Shown here in pieces: positions 8,323-19,092 of a DNA stretch of 64,000 nt (position 1 is the first letter of the stretch; each line of letters opens with the position of its first letter). The stretch spans positions 1,947,501-2,011,500 of the forward strand of contig NZ_JAENXS010000001.1 in NCBI RefSeq assembly GCF_016612535.1, written 5' to 3'. The notes under the pieces were generated by a model. It saw nothing but the letters and a program-made list of their open reading frames with translations. It made no database searches and was not told the origin of the DNA. The stretch is from Bradyrhizobium diazoefficiens. GTDB lineage: Bacteria > Pseudomonadota > Alphaproteobacteria > Rhizobiales > Xanthobacteraceae. A program made the position numbers and the translations under genes.

Positions 8323-9490
8323 TCAGGTTCTCAAATTCCAGCCCGAACAGAAGATCGACAGCGGCAAGCCGACCAAGAAAGCCGGCACCGACCCGCGCCG
8401 CCGCTTCGTCGCCGGCCTGCGCCGCTATCGCCGCTTCTTGCTGATGGTGGTGCTGCCGATCGTCGTCGCCGTCATTGGCTTCACCTTCTATCTCAATGGC
8501 GGCCGCTATGTCGGCACCGACGATGCTTATGTCGGTGCGCAGAAGGTGCTGGTCACGCCTGACATCTCAGGCAAGATCGAGAAGGTCGTCGTCAAAGAGG
8601 GCCAGGTCGTCAAGCAGGGTGACGAGCTATTCGAGATCGACCCCGTGCCGTTCCGCCTCGCGGTGGACGAAGCCAAGGCGCAGGTCATGCAGGCGCAATC
8701 GACCTATGACAATCTCCGCGCCAACATCAAGATCTACGGCGACATGCTCGATCTCGCCCAGAAGGGCGTCGACCTGAAGCAGCGCGATGTCGAGCGCAAG
8801 CAGGCGCTGGTCAAGAACAACTACGGCTCGCAGCTCGATCTCGACAACGCCTCGAACGCGCTGGTCACGTCAGGCTCGATCGCGCAGTACGTGAAGCAGC
8901 AGATCTCGACGGCCAAGACCCAGCTGCTCGGCGATACCGACCTGCCGCTGGAGAAATTCCCGCCTTACGCAGAGGCCAAGTCCAAGCTCGAGAATGCCGA
9001 GCGCAATCTCGATCACGCCGTGGTGCGGGCGTCGATGGGCGGCGTCGCAACCCAGGTCGAGCAGATCCAGCTCGGCCGCTATGTCACCGCCGGCACGCCG
9101 GTGTTCTCCATCATCGACATCGCCCACCCCTGGGTCGACGCCAATCCGAAGGAGAGCGATCTCACCTACGTCACCGAGGGGCAGCCGGTCACGCTCGAGG
9201 TCGACGCATTCCCGAACCACCTCTTCAAGGGCAAGATCGGGTCGCTCTCGCCCGGCACCGGCGCGCAATTCGCGATCCTGCCGCCGCAGAACGCCACCGG
9301 CAACTTCGTCAAGGTGGTGCAGCGCGTGCCGATCCGGATCTATTTCGACGAGACCGACAAATACGTGAAGAAGCTGAAGGCCGGCATGAGCGTCTATGCC
9401 ACCATCGACACCGGCCACAAGCGCTCGCTCGCCGGCCTGTTCGGCCTGTCGGCGACCGCGAGCCAAGATAAAGACCAGGACAAGGACTGA
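8315..9490 (+). CDS. emrA: HlyD/EmrA-family membrane fusion protein
   Basis: This is the periplasmic adaptor of a tripartite drug exporter, 391 residues long. There is one transmembrane helix at residues 41-60. The lipoyl-like half motif GTDDAYVGAQKVLVTPDISG follows, then a coiled-coil hairpin (roughly residues 115-235), the second lipoyl half and a beta-barrel. The order matches EmrA. It overlaps marR by 8 bases, has its own aaggag site, and ends 4 bases before the transporter gene. An outer-membrane TolC partner is not encoded nearby. Confidence 0.93.
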   Translation: MADQVLKFQPEQKIDSGKPTKKAGTDPRRRFVAGLRRYRRFLLMVVLPIVVAVIGFTFYLNGGRYVGTDDAYVGAQKVLVTPDISGKIEKVVVKEGQVVKQGDELFEIDPVPFRLAVDEAKAQVMQAQSTYDNLRANIKIYGDMLDLAQKGVDLKQRDVERKQALVKNNYGSQLDLDNASNALVTSGSIAQYVKQQISTAKTQLLGDTDLPLEKFPPYAEAKSKLENAERNLDHAVVRASMGGVATQVEQIQLGRYVTAGTPVFSIIDIAHPWVDANPKESDLTYVTEGQPVTLEVDAFPNHLFKGKIGSLSPGTGAQFAILPPQNATGNFVKVVQRVPIRIYFDETDKYVKKLKAGMSVYATIDTGHKRSLAGLFGLSATASQDKDQDKD

Positions 9491-9494
9491 TCCG

Positions 9495-11051
9495 ATGGCG
9501 GAGTCCAATCCCGCCCTGATGGTTCCCGGCCTGCGCCGCAACATGGTGACGATCTGCGCCATGACTGCGACCATCATGCAGGCGCTGGACACCACCATCG
9601 CCAACGTCGCGCTGCCCTACATGCAGGGCACGCTGTCGGCCTCGCAGGACCAGATCAACTGGGTGCTGACCTCCTACATCGTCGCCGCCGCCATCATGAC
9701 GGCGCCGGTGGGCTGGATATCCAACCGCTTCGGCCGCAAGCGCATCTTCATCGGCTGCGCGGCCGGCTTTACGCTGGCGTCGGTGCTGTGCGGGCTCGCA
9801 CAGGACATCAATCAGATGGTGCTGTTCCGCCTGCTGCAAGGCGTGTTCGGCGCGGCGCTGGTGCCGCTGTCGCAGTCGGTGATGCTCGACTATTACACGC
9901 TTCAGGAACGCGCCACGGCGATGTCGATCTGGGGCATGGGCGTGATGATGGGTCCGATCATGGGGCCGTCACTTGGTGCCTGGCTGACCGAGACCTATTC
10001 CTGGCACTGGGTGTTCTTCGTCAATTTGCCGTTCGGCGCGATCACCGTGCTCGGGCTCGGCGTCTTCATGGACGAGACCGACAAGAATCTCAGCCTGAAA
10101 TTCGACTGGTTCGGCTTTGCCGCGCTGGCGATCGGCATCGGCGCGCTGCAACTTGCGCTCGACCGCGGCGAACAGCTCGACTGGTTCGAATCGGCCGAGA
10201 TCGTGACCGAGTTCGTGATCTCAGGAATCGCCTTCTATTATTTCTTCGTGCACTCGTTCACGACCTCGCGTCCCTTCATCCAGTTCGCGCTATTCAAGGA
10301 CCGCAACTTCCTCACCGGTTGCATCTTCATGACCGTGATGGGCCTGGTGCTGTACTCGACCATGGCGCTGGCCTCGCCGTACCTGCAAAACGTCATCGGC
10401 TATCCGATCATGACCGCCGGCGGCCTGCTCGCCAGCCGCGGCTTCGGCACCTTCTTCGCGATGATGATGGTTGGCCGCATCATGCGCTACATCGAGGCGC
10501 GCACGCTGATCATCACCGGCCTGACGCTGACCGCGGCCTCGCTGTTCCAGATGACCGGCTGGACCGACCAGACCCAGGTGCCTGAAATCGTCGTCGTCAG
10601 CGTCATGCAGGGCTTTGGCTTCGGCCTCGTCTTCGTGCCGCTCTCGACGGTCGCGTTCCTGACGCTGCCGAATCAATTGCGTACCGACGGGACCTCGATG
10701 CTGACGCTCTTGCGCAATGTCGCAAGCTCGGTCGGCATCTCGATCGTGATCGCCCAGCTGACGCAGGGCACGCGCGGGACCTACGCCATCCTGTCCGAGT
10801 ACATCAACCCGTTCAATCACGCGCTGCAGATGCCGGACGTGCGCAGCATGATCAACCTCTCCACCGACGCCGGCCGCGCCATGGCCGACCGCATGGTCGG
10901 CGTGCAGGCCCAGATCATCGCGTTCGCGCACGACTATATGCTGGTGATGATCTTCATCCTCTGCACCATCCCGCTGGCCCTGATGATCGGCTCGACCAAG
11001 GCCTCGCTGCGCAAGCAGTCGACGGGGCCGGAACATGCGGTGATGGAGTAG
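9495..11051 (+). CDS. emrB: DHA2-family MFS multidrug exporter, EmrB/QacA type
   Basis: This 518-residue inner-membrane antiporter has about 14 hydrophobic segments. Motif LDTTIANVALPYMQGTL (the DHA2 signature D1) is in helix 1, and NRFGRKR, the loop 2-3 motif, follows. It would export hydrophobic compounds in exchange for protons, working with the fusion protein encoded 4 bases upstream. The start is the ATG at 9495. The frame is open further upstream, but that part lies inside emrA. The operon ends at a palindromic repeat seven bases past the stop. Confidence 0.93.
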   Translation: MAESNPALMVPGLRRNMVTICAMTATIMQALDTTIANVALPYMQGTLSASQDQINWVLTSYIVAAAIMTAPVGWISNRFGRKRIFIGCAAGFTLASVLCGLAQDINQMVLFRLLQGVFGAALVPLSQSVMLDYYTLQERATAMSIWGMGVMMGPIMGPSLGAWLTETYSWHWVFFVNLPFGAITVLGLGVFMDETDKNLSLKFDWFGFAALAIGIGALQLALDRGEQLDWFESAEIVTEFVISGIAFYYFFVHSFTTSRPFIQFALFKDRNFLTGCIFMTVMGLVLYSTMALASPYLQNVIGYPIMTAGGLLASRGFGTFFAMMMVGRIMRYIEARTLIITGLTLTAASLFQMTGWTDQTQVPEIVVVSVMQGFGFGLVFVPLSTVAFLTLPNQLRTDGTSMLTLLRNVASSVGISIVIAQLTQGTRGTYAILSEYINPFNHALQMPDVRSMINLSTDAGRAMADRMVGVQAQIIAFAHDYMLVMIFILCTIPLALMIGSTKASLRKQSTGPEHAVME

Positions 11052-11057
11052 CTTGCT

Positions 11058-11179
11058 GTCGTCCCGGCGAAGGCCGGGACCCATAGCCACGGGTTTGCAT
11101 TTGGCGAACACTCGTGGTTGGCCGCTCGCGCCACAACCTCTTCCTGGGGTTATGGATCCCGGCCTTCGCCGGGACGACA
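11058..11179. repeat. Palindromic intergenic repeat, family B
   Basis: The arms tgtcgtcccggcgaaggc and gccttcgccgggacgaca face each other across about 85 bases. It lies between the convergent emrB and phosphotransferase genes. Related copies occur at 30332, 37509 and 39473. Confidence 0.88.
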
Positions 11180-11200
11180 CCGAATTGGCGGCGCGAGTTA

Positions 11201-12262
11201 CTACAACAGCTCCTCACACCCCAAATCCTCGACCGCCATCATCACCCGCTCCAGATTATTCCACCAGATCAGCGGCGGGATGTTGATGGCCCATTGCCAG
11301 ACCGGTTTGGTGATGTGCCAGAGCACCGACCTGCGATAGTCCTGGTCGAGCGCGCCGCGCGTGTAGCCGACCACGCCGTGGGCGAGCAGCGTCTCGTGAT
11401 AGTGATTGAGCAGCTGACGTTCGAGCGCCTGCCTGCGCTCCGGATACCATTGTGTCGCCATCATGTAGGCGAGATCGCCGGTCGGCACGTTGATGCGCCA
11501 CTGGTCGAAGTCGAAAATGCGCACGGTGTCGGAAATTCCAGCGCGGGGCAGCAGGAAATTCCAGATATGGGCATCGCCATGGACAATGGTTACGTTTCGG
11601 CGCGAATGGTAGCGCTGGAATAGCCGGCCAGACTGTTCGATGAAGCGGCGGTAGAGGACACGCCGCTCCTCACTCAGACGATCGCCAAGCAAATCGGCGA
11701 ACCGATCGTAATGTCCGGCAAACGTCTCCAGCAGTCTCGCGCTGTCGTCTGTGCTCATCCAGCTGCCGACCGTCTCGCCGAAGCTAGCATGGTCCCACCA
11801 GGCTGCATGCATGCGCGCGAGCGTCGTGACGATCGCCATCGCGTGCTCGCGCGAGGGTGGTAGCGGCCATTGCGTCGCGACCTCGTGGCTGTCAGTGAGG
11901 TCTTCGAGCAGGAGATGCCAGGTCTGGCTCTCTTCGTCAAAATGCCCATCGAAGCCACGCGGCACGAGCCCTGGCGGCATTTTTGGCGCGAGTTGCGTGT
12001 AGAAGGCGACTTCGTGCCGGCCGGCATTCGACAGCGTCTTGGCGAAGGCGGAATGCGCCGTCTTGAGGATCAGGGATTGCGGCGCACCGGCGGACTCCCC
12101 GACATAACGCAGACCGAGGCGAACGATATGCGACAGGATAGTGTCGCGCTCATGCAGCACCTTCACTTCACGGACCGCGCCGCGGTCCAACGCGCCAGCT
12201 TTGCGCAGTGCGGCTGTGAGGTAACTGGGCTCAGCGATCGCCGGCAGTTGTGAGGATGTCAT
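11201..12262 (-). CDS. APH/choline-kinase-fold phosphotransferase, substrate unknown
   Basis: This 353-residue protein belongs to the phosphotransferase enzyme family (aminoglycoside phosphotransferase fold, close to the ecdysteroid-kinase-like branch). The catalytic loop is IVHGDAHIWNFL and the metal-binding motif is IFDFDQWR. An ATP-binding lobe with LILKTA and a glutamate-rich LLLEDL hinge precedes them. It would phosphorylate a small hydroxylated compound. It is the last gene of the minus-strand run after pcaG, with an 84-base gap. The ATG at 12262 has a gggggg stretch upstream. Antibiotic resistance is not implied. Confidence 0.75.
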   Translation of the reverse strand: MTSSQLPAIAEPSYLTAALRKAGALDRGAVREVKVLHERDTILSHIVRLGLRYVGESAGAPQSLILKTAHSAFAKTLSNAGRHEVAFYTQLAPKMPPGLVPRGFDGHFDEESQTWHLLLEDLTDSHEVATQWPLPPSREHAMAIVTTLARMHAAWWDHASFGETVGSWMSTDDSARLLETFAGHYDRFADLLGDRLSEERRVLYRRFIEQSGRLFQRYHSRRNVTIVHGDAHIWNFLLPRAGISDTVRIFDFDQWRINVPTGDLAYMMATQWYPERRQALERQLLNHYHETLLAHGVVGYTRGALDQDYRRSVLWHITKPVWQWAINIPPLIWWNNLERVMMAVEDLGCEELL

Positions 12263-12346
12263 GAAGCGCCCCCCGGTGCCGCAGCCATACTGCATGATCA
12301 CACGGGGAAGCGCCAGCCGCATCGGCCCTAACCGGCCGGTCCAGCG

Positions 12347-12961
12347 TCACACATCGAAAAACACCGTCTCGTCGTCGCCCTGCAAACGCAGGTCGAGCCG
12401 ATAGACCGCTTTACCCGCCTCGCGTACCGCGATCAGCGTGGCGCGGCGGTCGGCCGGCACCAGCGTCAGCACGGGATCGGCGGCGTTGCCGGCCTCGTCG
12501 CTGAAATAGATGCGGGTATAGAGATGCCGCAGCATGCCGCGCGCGAACACCGCCAGGACGATGTGCGGCGCCTGCGGCTTGCCGTCGGGATCGGGCACGA
12601 CGCCTGGTTTGATGGTGTCGAAGGAATAGTTGCCATCCTTGTCGGTGCCGCAACGGGCGAAGCCACGGAAGCTGGCATTCGGCAGCGCGCGCTTGTCCTG
12701 CGGGTCGGCGAAGCGGCCCTGCGCGTCCGCCTGCCAGATCTCGAGCATGGCGTCCGGCACAACGACGCCGTCGCCGTCGAACACGCGACCCTCGATGCGG
12801 ACCCGGTCGCCCGTGACGTCAGGCGTCAGCGTCGAGTTGGTGAAGGCGTCGTTCCAGGCGTAGTCGCCGCTCGGCGTCAGGCCGTATTTGAAGAACGGAC
12901 CGACGGTCTGCGAGGGGGTGATACCGGTGGGCTTCACAGAGGGCTTAGTAGAGTCCTGCAC
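12347..12961 (-). CDS. pcaG: Protocatechuate 3,4-dioxygenase alpha subunit
   Basis: The alpha chain (204 residues) pairs with PcaH to open the ring of protocatechuate between its two hydroxyls, giving 3-carboxy-cis,cis-muconate. It shows the N-terminal ITPSQTVGPFFKYGL typical of PcaG and the shared intradiol fold (VPDAMLEIWQADAQGRF), but lacks the full iron ligand set, as expected for the alpha chain. The start is GTG at 12961, one base after the pcaH stop, with ggag upstream inside pcaH. Translation is almost certainly coupled with pcaH. Confidence 0.94.
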   Translation of the reverse strand: MQDSTKPSVKPTGITPSQTVGPFFKYGLTPSGDYAWNDAFTNSTLTPDVTGDRVRIEGRVFDGDGVVVPDAMLEIWQADAQGRFADPQDKRALPNASFRGFARCGTDKDGNYSFDTIKPGVVPDPDGKPQAPHIVLAVFARGMLRHLYTRIYFSDEAGNAADPVLTLVPADRRATLIAVREAGKAVYRLDLRLQGDDETVFFDV

Positions 12962-12962
12962 G

Positions 12963-13664
12963 TCACTTGGTCTCCATGGGAGTGGCGTTCTTGCCGCGCA
13001 GTACGATGTCGAAGCGGTAGCACAGCGCCCATTCGGGCTTGGTATTCTCCAGGTCGAACGACGACACCATCCGTGCCCGCGCCTTCTCGTCCGGCACCGA
13101 GTTGAAGATCGGGTCGAACGGGAACAGCGGATCGTTCGGGAAATACATCTGCGTCACCAGGCGCGTGACGAAGGAATAGCCGAACACCGAGAGATGGATG
13201 TGGGCGGGGCGCCAGGCGTTGTGGTGATTGCCCCAGGGGTAGGCGCCGGGCTTGATGGTGACGAAGCGGTAGTAGCCGGAGGCGTCGCTCTCGGTGCGGC
13301 CCGCGCCTGTAAAGTTCGGATCGAGCGGCGCCGGGTGCTGGTCGCGAACATGGACGTAACGGCCGCAGGCATTGGCCTGCCAGATCTCGACCAGCGTATC
13401 AGGCACGCCGCGGCCGTCCTCGTCGCGGACATGGCCGTGGACGATGATGCGTTCGCCGATCGGCTCGCCCGTGTGTTGGGTGGTAAGGTCGCTGTCGCCC
13501 TCGCGCACGGTTTCGTGGCCGTAGACCGGGCCGGTCAGCTCGGAGAGCGTATGGCGCATCGGGATCAAGGGCTTGTTCGGCGCACGCTTGATCGAGCTTT
13601 TGTACTCGGGCGACAGCGGCAGCGGATGCGACTTGTTGCTGTCGACGGGATAGATGAATGTCAT
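12963..13664 (-). CDS. pcaH: Protocatechuate 3,4-dioxygenase beta subunit
   Basis: The iron-bearing beta chain has 233 residues. All four Fe(III) ligands are visible with the expected spacing: a Tyr in GRYVHVRD, a Tyr 39 residues later in PGAYPW, and two His in AHIH 13 and 15 residues after that. This matches Tyr408, Tyr447, His460 and His462 of the Pseudomonas enzyme. The ATG at 13664 has a strong ggaggag site. pcaG follows at once. The pathway is the protocatechuate branch of beta-ketoadipate degradation; pcaB, pcaC and pcaD are not in this window. Confidence 0.96.
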   Translation of the reverse strand: MTFIYPVDSNKSHPLPLSPEYKSSIKRAPNKPLIPMRHTLSELTGPVYGHETVREGDSDLTTQHTGEPIGERIIVHGHVRDEDGRGVPDTLVEIWQANACGRYVHVRDQHPAPLDPNFTGAGRTESDASGYYRFVTIKPGAYPWGNHHNAWRPAHIHLSVFGYSFVTRLVTQMYFPNDPLFPFDPIFNSVPDEKARARMVSSFDLENTKPEWALCYRFDIVLRGKNATPMETK

Positions 13665-13715
13665 CGGCGAACTCCTCCCCGGCCATTTCGGTCCGACCGG
13701 TCAACGCTTCCGCCA

Positions 13716-13740
13716 TTCATTATAGAATATAACTAATTTA
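13716..13740. promoter_or_regulatory. AT-rich presumed promoter/operator region of pcaHG
   Basis: An AT-rich tract (cattatagaatataactaa and flanks) lies 52-76 bases upstream of pcaH in otherwise GC-rich sequence. It includes a TAG-N7-CTA dyad. This is the likely promoter zone for pcaHG, but no -35/-10 pair can be assigned and no regulator gene is adjacent. Confidence 0.4.
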
Positions 13741-13787
13741 GGGAAGCGGGTTTGGCGGCCTTCCTGCCCCCATCCGTCGGGCATTGG

Positions 13788-14681
13788 CTATTTGATCGGG
13801 GGACGCGGCAGCACGGCCTCGCCGGCTTCGAGCCGGTAGCAATGGTCGAGCGAATACCAGGGCGCGGTGACGTCCTGCTCGGTCGGATGCGGCGTATCAT
13901 GGCGCAGGAAGTTGCCGATCAACGCCTTGGTCACACCGAACTGCACATCGGTGTCGATATGCGGATCGGCGGGATCATAGACCTGCGAGATCAGCACCTT
14001 GAATCCGGGCTTGAAGATCAGGGCATGCAGATGCGCAGGACGATAGGGGTGCCGGCCCTGCGCCTTCAGGAGGCGGCCAACGACGCCGTCGGTCGGGATG
14101 GGATAACCGACCATCATCACCGAGCGGAACGAAAAGCGTCCGTCCTGGTCGGTCAGGAACTTTCCGCGCAGGTTCATGTCGGCCTGCTCCGGGTCCTGGT
14201 TCTCGTAGAATCCGACCGGCGAGGCGTGCCAGACATCGACCTCTGCGCCCGCGACGGGTCGGCCGTCCTTGTCGGTGACGCGTCCGCTGACGAACAGCGG
14301 CGCACCCGGGGTCTCGGAGCGGACGATCGATCCGCCATTCTCGACCCGCGGCGAGTTCAAGCGCCAGAACGGTCCGAGCAGCGACTGGTCGGTTTCCGTG
14401 TTGCCTTGATCGCCGTTGTTCAGCAGGCACACCAGCGGGGACACGCCGAGCGAGCCCGCCATCAGCACGACTTCATTGTGGGTGTCGGTCGTGAGCCTGC
14501 CGAGTTCGGCAACGATGGCCGTGGCGTCGCGGAATTCCTTCTCGGTCAGACAGACGTCGCGGACGAAGCCGTGCAGGTGCTTGACCAGCGAGATCATAAT
14601 CTGGCGAAGCCGCGGATCGGAGGTCTGCTCCATCACGGCCAACGCCGCGGCCGTGACGTCCTGCTCACGCTCGATCATCAT
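13788..14681 (-). CDS. Intradiol ring-cleavage dioxygenase, hydroxyquinol 1,2-dioxygenase-like
   Basis: This 297-residue protein has the helical N-terminal dimer domain (DPRLRQIMISLVKHLHGF) and the catalytic beta-domain of catechol and hydroxyquinol 1,2-dioxygenases. Iron ligands are a Tyr in GFYENQD, a Tyr in VGYPIPTDG and two His in RPAHLHA. The YPIPTDG segment favours hydroxyquinol as substrate over catechol, but this is a judgement from memory of the family. The product would be maleylacetate. The ATG at 14681 follows aaggtgagg with nine bases spacing; a GTG five codons upstream is the alternative. No maleylacetate reductase gene is nearby. Confidence 0.82.
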   Translation of the reverse strand: MMIEREQDVTAAALAVMEQTSDPRLRQIMISLVKHLHGFVRDVCLTEKEFRDATAIVAELGRLTTDTHNEVVLMAGSLGVSPLVCLLNNGDQGNTETDQSLLGPFWRLNSPRVENGGSIVRSETPGAPLFVSGRVTDKDGRPVAGAEVDVWHASPVGFYENQDPEQADMNLRGKFLTDQDGRFSFRSVMMVGYPIPTDGVVGRLLKAQGRHPYRPAHLHALIFKPGFKVLISQVYDPADPHIDTDVQFGVTKALIGNFLRHDTPHPTEQDVTAPWYSLDHCYRLEAGEAVLPRPPIK

Positions 14682-14700
14682 GGAATGATCCCTCACCTTG

Positions 14701-14789
14701 CGTCATGGCCGGGCTTGTCCCGGCCATCCACGATCTTCTTCTCGCGGCACCGAGAACGTGGGTGCCCGGGACAAGCCCGGGCATGACGA
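14701..14789. repeat. Palindromic intergenic repeat, family C
   Basis: The arms begin cgtcatggccgggcttgtcc and end ggacaagcccgggcatgacg. A similar element is at 46450-46533. It separates pcaF from the intradiol dioxygenase gene, both on the minus strand. Confidence 0.87.
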
Positions 14790-14808
14790 GTCTGTGGCAC
14801 CCGGTCCG

Positions 14809-16017
<1,209 letters not shown>

Positions 16018-16233
16018 CGTTGTTCTCCCTGAATGCCGCGGTCCGGCCCAAATTCTTCAATGTCCGCGGAGTTTTAGGAGGGCGCCCGCGGCAGGTCAAT
16101 TGACGGTTTCTTGCGTGTTCCGAAGGGCCCGCACGCCGCGAGCGCATGCCGCGGTGCGGACAACGTGGAAAACCTCCTCTCCCCGGCCAAAGCGATAGGA
16201 GCAGGAAGCGAAATTTTGTAGGTTGCGCCGCCC

Positions 16234-18972
16234 ATGACCATGCAGCAGCCCATTCCCGCGCCAGAACCCGAACCGACGCCCGCACAGCCAGCGGAATCTG
16301 CCGCGCGCGTCACGCCGATGATGGAACAGTACCTGGAGATCAAGGCGGCGCATCAGGGCCTGCTGCTGTTCTACCGCATGGGTGATTTCTACGAGCTGTT
16401 CTTCGAGGACGCCGAGATCGCCTCCAAGACGCTCGGCATCGTCTTGACCAAGCGCGGCAAGCATCAGGGCAACGATATCCCGATGTGCGGCGTGCCGGTC
16501 GAGCGCTCCGAGGACTATCTGCATCGCCTGATCATGGCCGGCCACCGGGTCGCGGTCTGCGAGCAGACCGAGGATCCTGCGGCTGCAAAAGCGCGCGGCA
16601 ACAAGAGCGTGGTCCGCCGCGGCGTGGTGCGGCTGGTCACGCCGGGCACGCTGACCGAAGACACGCTGCTCGACGCCCGCGCCAACAATTATCTGCTGGC
16701 GATTGCGCGGGCGCGTTCGTCCGCCGGCGGCGATCGCTTTGGGCTGGCCTGGATCGACATCTCGACCGCCGAATTTTCGGTCACGGAATGTTCGGGTGGA
16801 GAGCTTGCCGCGACGCTGGCGCGCATCAATCCGAACGAGGCGATCGTCGCCGACGCGCTCTATAACGACAGCGAACTCGCACAGACCTTGCGCGAGCTGC
16901 CGGCGGTGACGCCGCTCACCCGTGACGTCTTCGACGGCGCAACCGCCGAGAAGCGCCTGTGCGATTATTTCGCGGTCGCAACCATGGACGGGCTGGCGCA
17001 ACTGACGCGGCTGGAAGCCACGGCCGCGGCCGCCGCCGTCACCTATGTCGACCGCACCCAGGTCGGCAAGCATCCACCATTGTCGCCGCCGGCGCGCGAA
17101 GCCTCCGGCGCCACCATGGCGATCGATCCAGCCACCCGCGCCAATCTCGAATTGACGCGGACGCTCGCCGGCGAACGCCGCGGCTCGCTGCTGGACGCGA
17201 TCGACTGCACGGTGACCTCGGCCGGCTCGCGCTTGCTGGCGCAGCGGCTCGCAGCGCCGCTCACGGATGCGGCGGCGATCGCGCGGCGGCTCGATGCCGT
17301 CAGCAGCTTCGTTGCCGATTCGGCCGCGCGCGAAGATATCCGCAGCATCCTGCGCGGCGCGCCCGACATGTCGCGGGCACTGGCCCGTCTCTCGGTCGGC
17401 CGCGGCGGGCCGCGCGATCTCGCCGGTCTGCGCGACGGCATCATGGCCGCCGATCAGGCGCTGGCACGGCTCGGGGAACTCGACCAGCCGCCGCAGGAAA
17501 TCACCGCCGTGATGGCGGCGCTGCGACAGCCCTCGCGAGATCTCGCATCCGAACTTGCCAGTGCGCTCGACGAACAGCTGCCGCTGATCAAGCGCGACGG
17601 CGGCTTCGTTCGCCAGGGCTACGAGCCTGCGCTCGACGAAACCCGGAACCTGCGCGACGCCTCCCGCCTCGTGGTCGCCTCGATGCAGGCGCGCTACGCC
17701 GACAACACGGGCGTCAAGGGCCTCAAGATACGCCACAACAACGTGCTCGGCTATTTCGTCGAGGTCACCGCGCAGCACGGCGACAAGCTGATGTCGCCGC
17801 CTCTGAATGCAACCTTCATCCATCGCCAGACGCTGGCAGGCCAGGTGCGCTTCACCACCTCCGAGTTAGGGGAGATCGAAGCCAAGATCGCCAACGCCGG
17901 CAACCGCGCGCTCGGGCTCGAGCTCGAGATTTTCGAGCGGCTGTCCGCGAAAGCACTGGCGATCAGCGACGATTTGCGCGCCGCCGCCCATGCTTTCGCG
18001 CTGCTCGACGTCGCGACCTCGCTGGCCAAGCTCGCGGTCGATGACAATTATGTGCGGCCCGAGGTCGATGGCTCCCTCGGCTTTGCCATCGAAGCCGGCC
18101 GCCATCCGGTTGTCGAGCAGGCCCTGAAGCGCAATGGCGAGCCGTTCATCGCCAATGCCTGCGATCTCTCGCCAGGGCCCATGCAAAAATCCGGGCAGCT
18201 CTGGCTGCTGACCGGTCCGAACATGGCCGGCAAGTCGACCTTCCTGCGCCAGAACGCGCTAATTGCGCTGCTCGCCCAGATCGGCAGCTTCGTGCCGGCC
18301 ACCCGCGCGCGGATCGGCATCATCGACCGGCTGTTCTCGCGCGTCGGCGCCGCCGACGATCTCGCGCGCGGCCGCTCCACCTTCATGGTGGAGATGGTCG
18401 AGACCGCGGCGATCCTGAACCAAGCCGGCGAGCGCGCGCTCGTGATCCTCGACGAGATCGGACGCGGCACCGCGACCTTCGACGGGCTCTCGATCGCCTG
18501 GGCCGCGATCGAACACCTGCATGAAAGCAACCGCTGCCGGACGCTGTTCGCGACGCATTATCACGAACTGACCGCGCTATCCGCAAAACTGCCGCGGATG
18601 TTCAACGCCACCGTGCGGGTGAAGGAATGGCAGGGCAACGTCGTATTCCTGCATGAGGTGCTGCCGGGCTCGGCCGATCGCTCCTACGGCATCCAGGTGG
18701 CAAAACTCGCCGGTCTGCCGCCGGCCGTGATCACGCGCGCCAAATCCGTGCTGGCGAAACTCGAAGCCCAGGACCGTGGCCAGACCGCACGCGCGCTGGC
18801 CGAAGATCTGCCGCTGTTCGCCGTGCCCTCGCGTGCCGCCGCTGAAGCCGCGCCGCCGAGCGAGGCTGAGCTGCTGATGGGTGCCGTCAAGGCGCTGCAC
18901 CCCGACGAGATGTCGCCGCGCGAGGCACTCGATGCGCTCTATGCGTTGAAGGCCAAGCTGCCGAAGCCGTGA
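16234..18972 (+). CDS. mutS: DNA mismatch repair protein MutS
   Basis: This 912-residue protein recognises mispairs and small loops after replication and recruits MutL. Domain order is normal. The mismatch-binding domain contains [11 protein letters not shown] with the F-x-E wedge near residue 50. Connector, lever and clamp domains follow, then the ABC-type ATPase with Walker [12 protein letters not shown] near residue 660, Walker [12 protein letters not shown], and a C-terminal helix-turn-helix. The ATG at 16234 is used; a second ATG two codons later is possible. A long antisense open frame in this gene is a GC-bias shadow. Confidence 0.98.
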   Translation: MTMQQPIPAPEPEPTPAQPAESAARVTPMMEQYLEIKAAHQGLLLFYRMGDFYELFFEDAEIASKTLGIVLTKRGKHQGNDIPMCGVPVERSEDYLHRLIMAGHRVAVCEQTEDPAAAKARGNKSVVRRGVVRLVTPGTLTEDTLLDARANNYLLAIARARSSAGGDRFGLAWIDISTAEFSVTECSGGELAATLARINPNEAIVADALYNDSELAQTLRELPAVTPLTRDVFDGATAEKRLCDYFAVATMDGLAQLTRLEATAAAAAVTYVDRTQVGKHPPLSPPAREASGATMAIDPATRANLELTRTLAGERRGSLLDAIDCTVTSAGSRLLAQRLAAPLTDAAAIARRLDAVSSFVADSAAREDIRSILRGAPDMSRALARLSVGRGGPRDLAGLRDGIMAADQALARLGELDQPPQEITAVMAALRQPSRDLASELASALDEQLPLIKRDGGFVRQGYEPALDETRNLRDASRLVVASMQARYADNTGVKGLKIRHNNVLGYFVEVTAQHGDKLMSPPLNATFIHRQTLAGQVRFTTSELGEIEAKIANAGNRALGLELEIFERLSAKALAISDDLRAAAHAFALLDVATSLAKLAVDDNYVRPEVDGSLGFAIEAGRHPVVEQALKRNGEPFIANACDLSPGPMQKSGQLWLLTGPNMAGKSTFLRQNALIALLAQIGSFVPATRARIGIIDRLFSRVGAADDLARGRSTFMVEMVETAAILNQAGERALVILDEIGRGTATFDGLSIAWAAIEHLHESNRCRTLFATHYHELTALSAKLPRMFNATVRVKEWQGNVVFLHEVLPGSADRSYGIQVAKLAGLPPAVITRAKSVLAKLEAQDRGQTARALAEDLPLFAVPSRAAAEAAPPSEAELLMGAVKALHPDEMSPREALDALYALKAKLPKP

Positions 18973-18979
18973 CGGTGCC

Positions 18980-19092
18980 GTAGGGTGGGTTAGCCCTGCG
19001 GCTGCGCGAAGCGCAGTCCGCTGGCGTAACCCACCGCGGTCGATCCGTGTGGAAAGCAAAGTGGTGGATTACGTTTCGCTAATCCACCCTAC
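18980..19092. repeat. Palindromic intergenic repeat, family A
   Basis: The arms gtagggtgggttagc and gctaatccaccctac frame internal inversions (gcgtaacccacc / ggtggattacg). It lies between the convergent mutS and a membrane-protein gene. Its right arm encodes the last residues and the stop codon of that membrane protein. Confidence 0.88.

Noticed and set aside
11201..12262. Aminoglycoside resistance gene
   Set aside because: Only the kinase fold is shared. The sequence fits the general phosphotransferase / ecdysteroid-kinase-like group, and the context is catabolic.
16096..17823. A 575-codon minus-strand open frame opposite mutS
   Set aside because: It is the antisense shadow of an unmistakable mutS; composition is typical of GC-bias frames. 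The same applies to the long frames opposite PBP1A (28196-29989) and the alpha-glucosidase (39817-41313).
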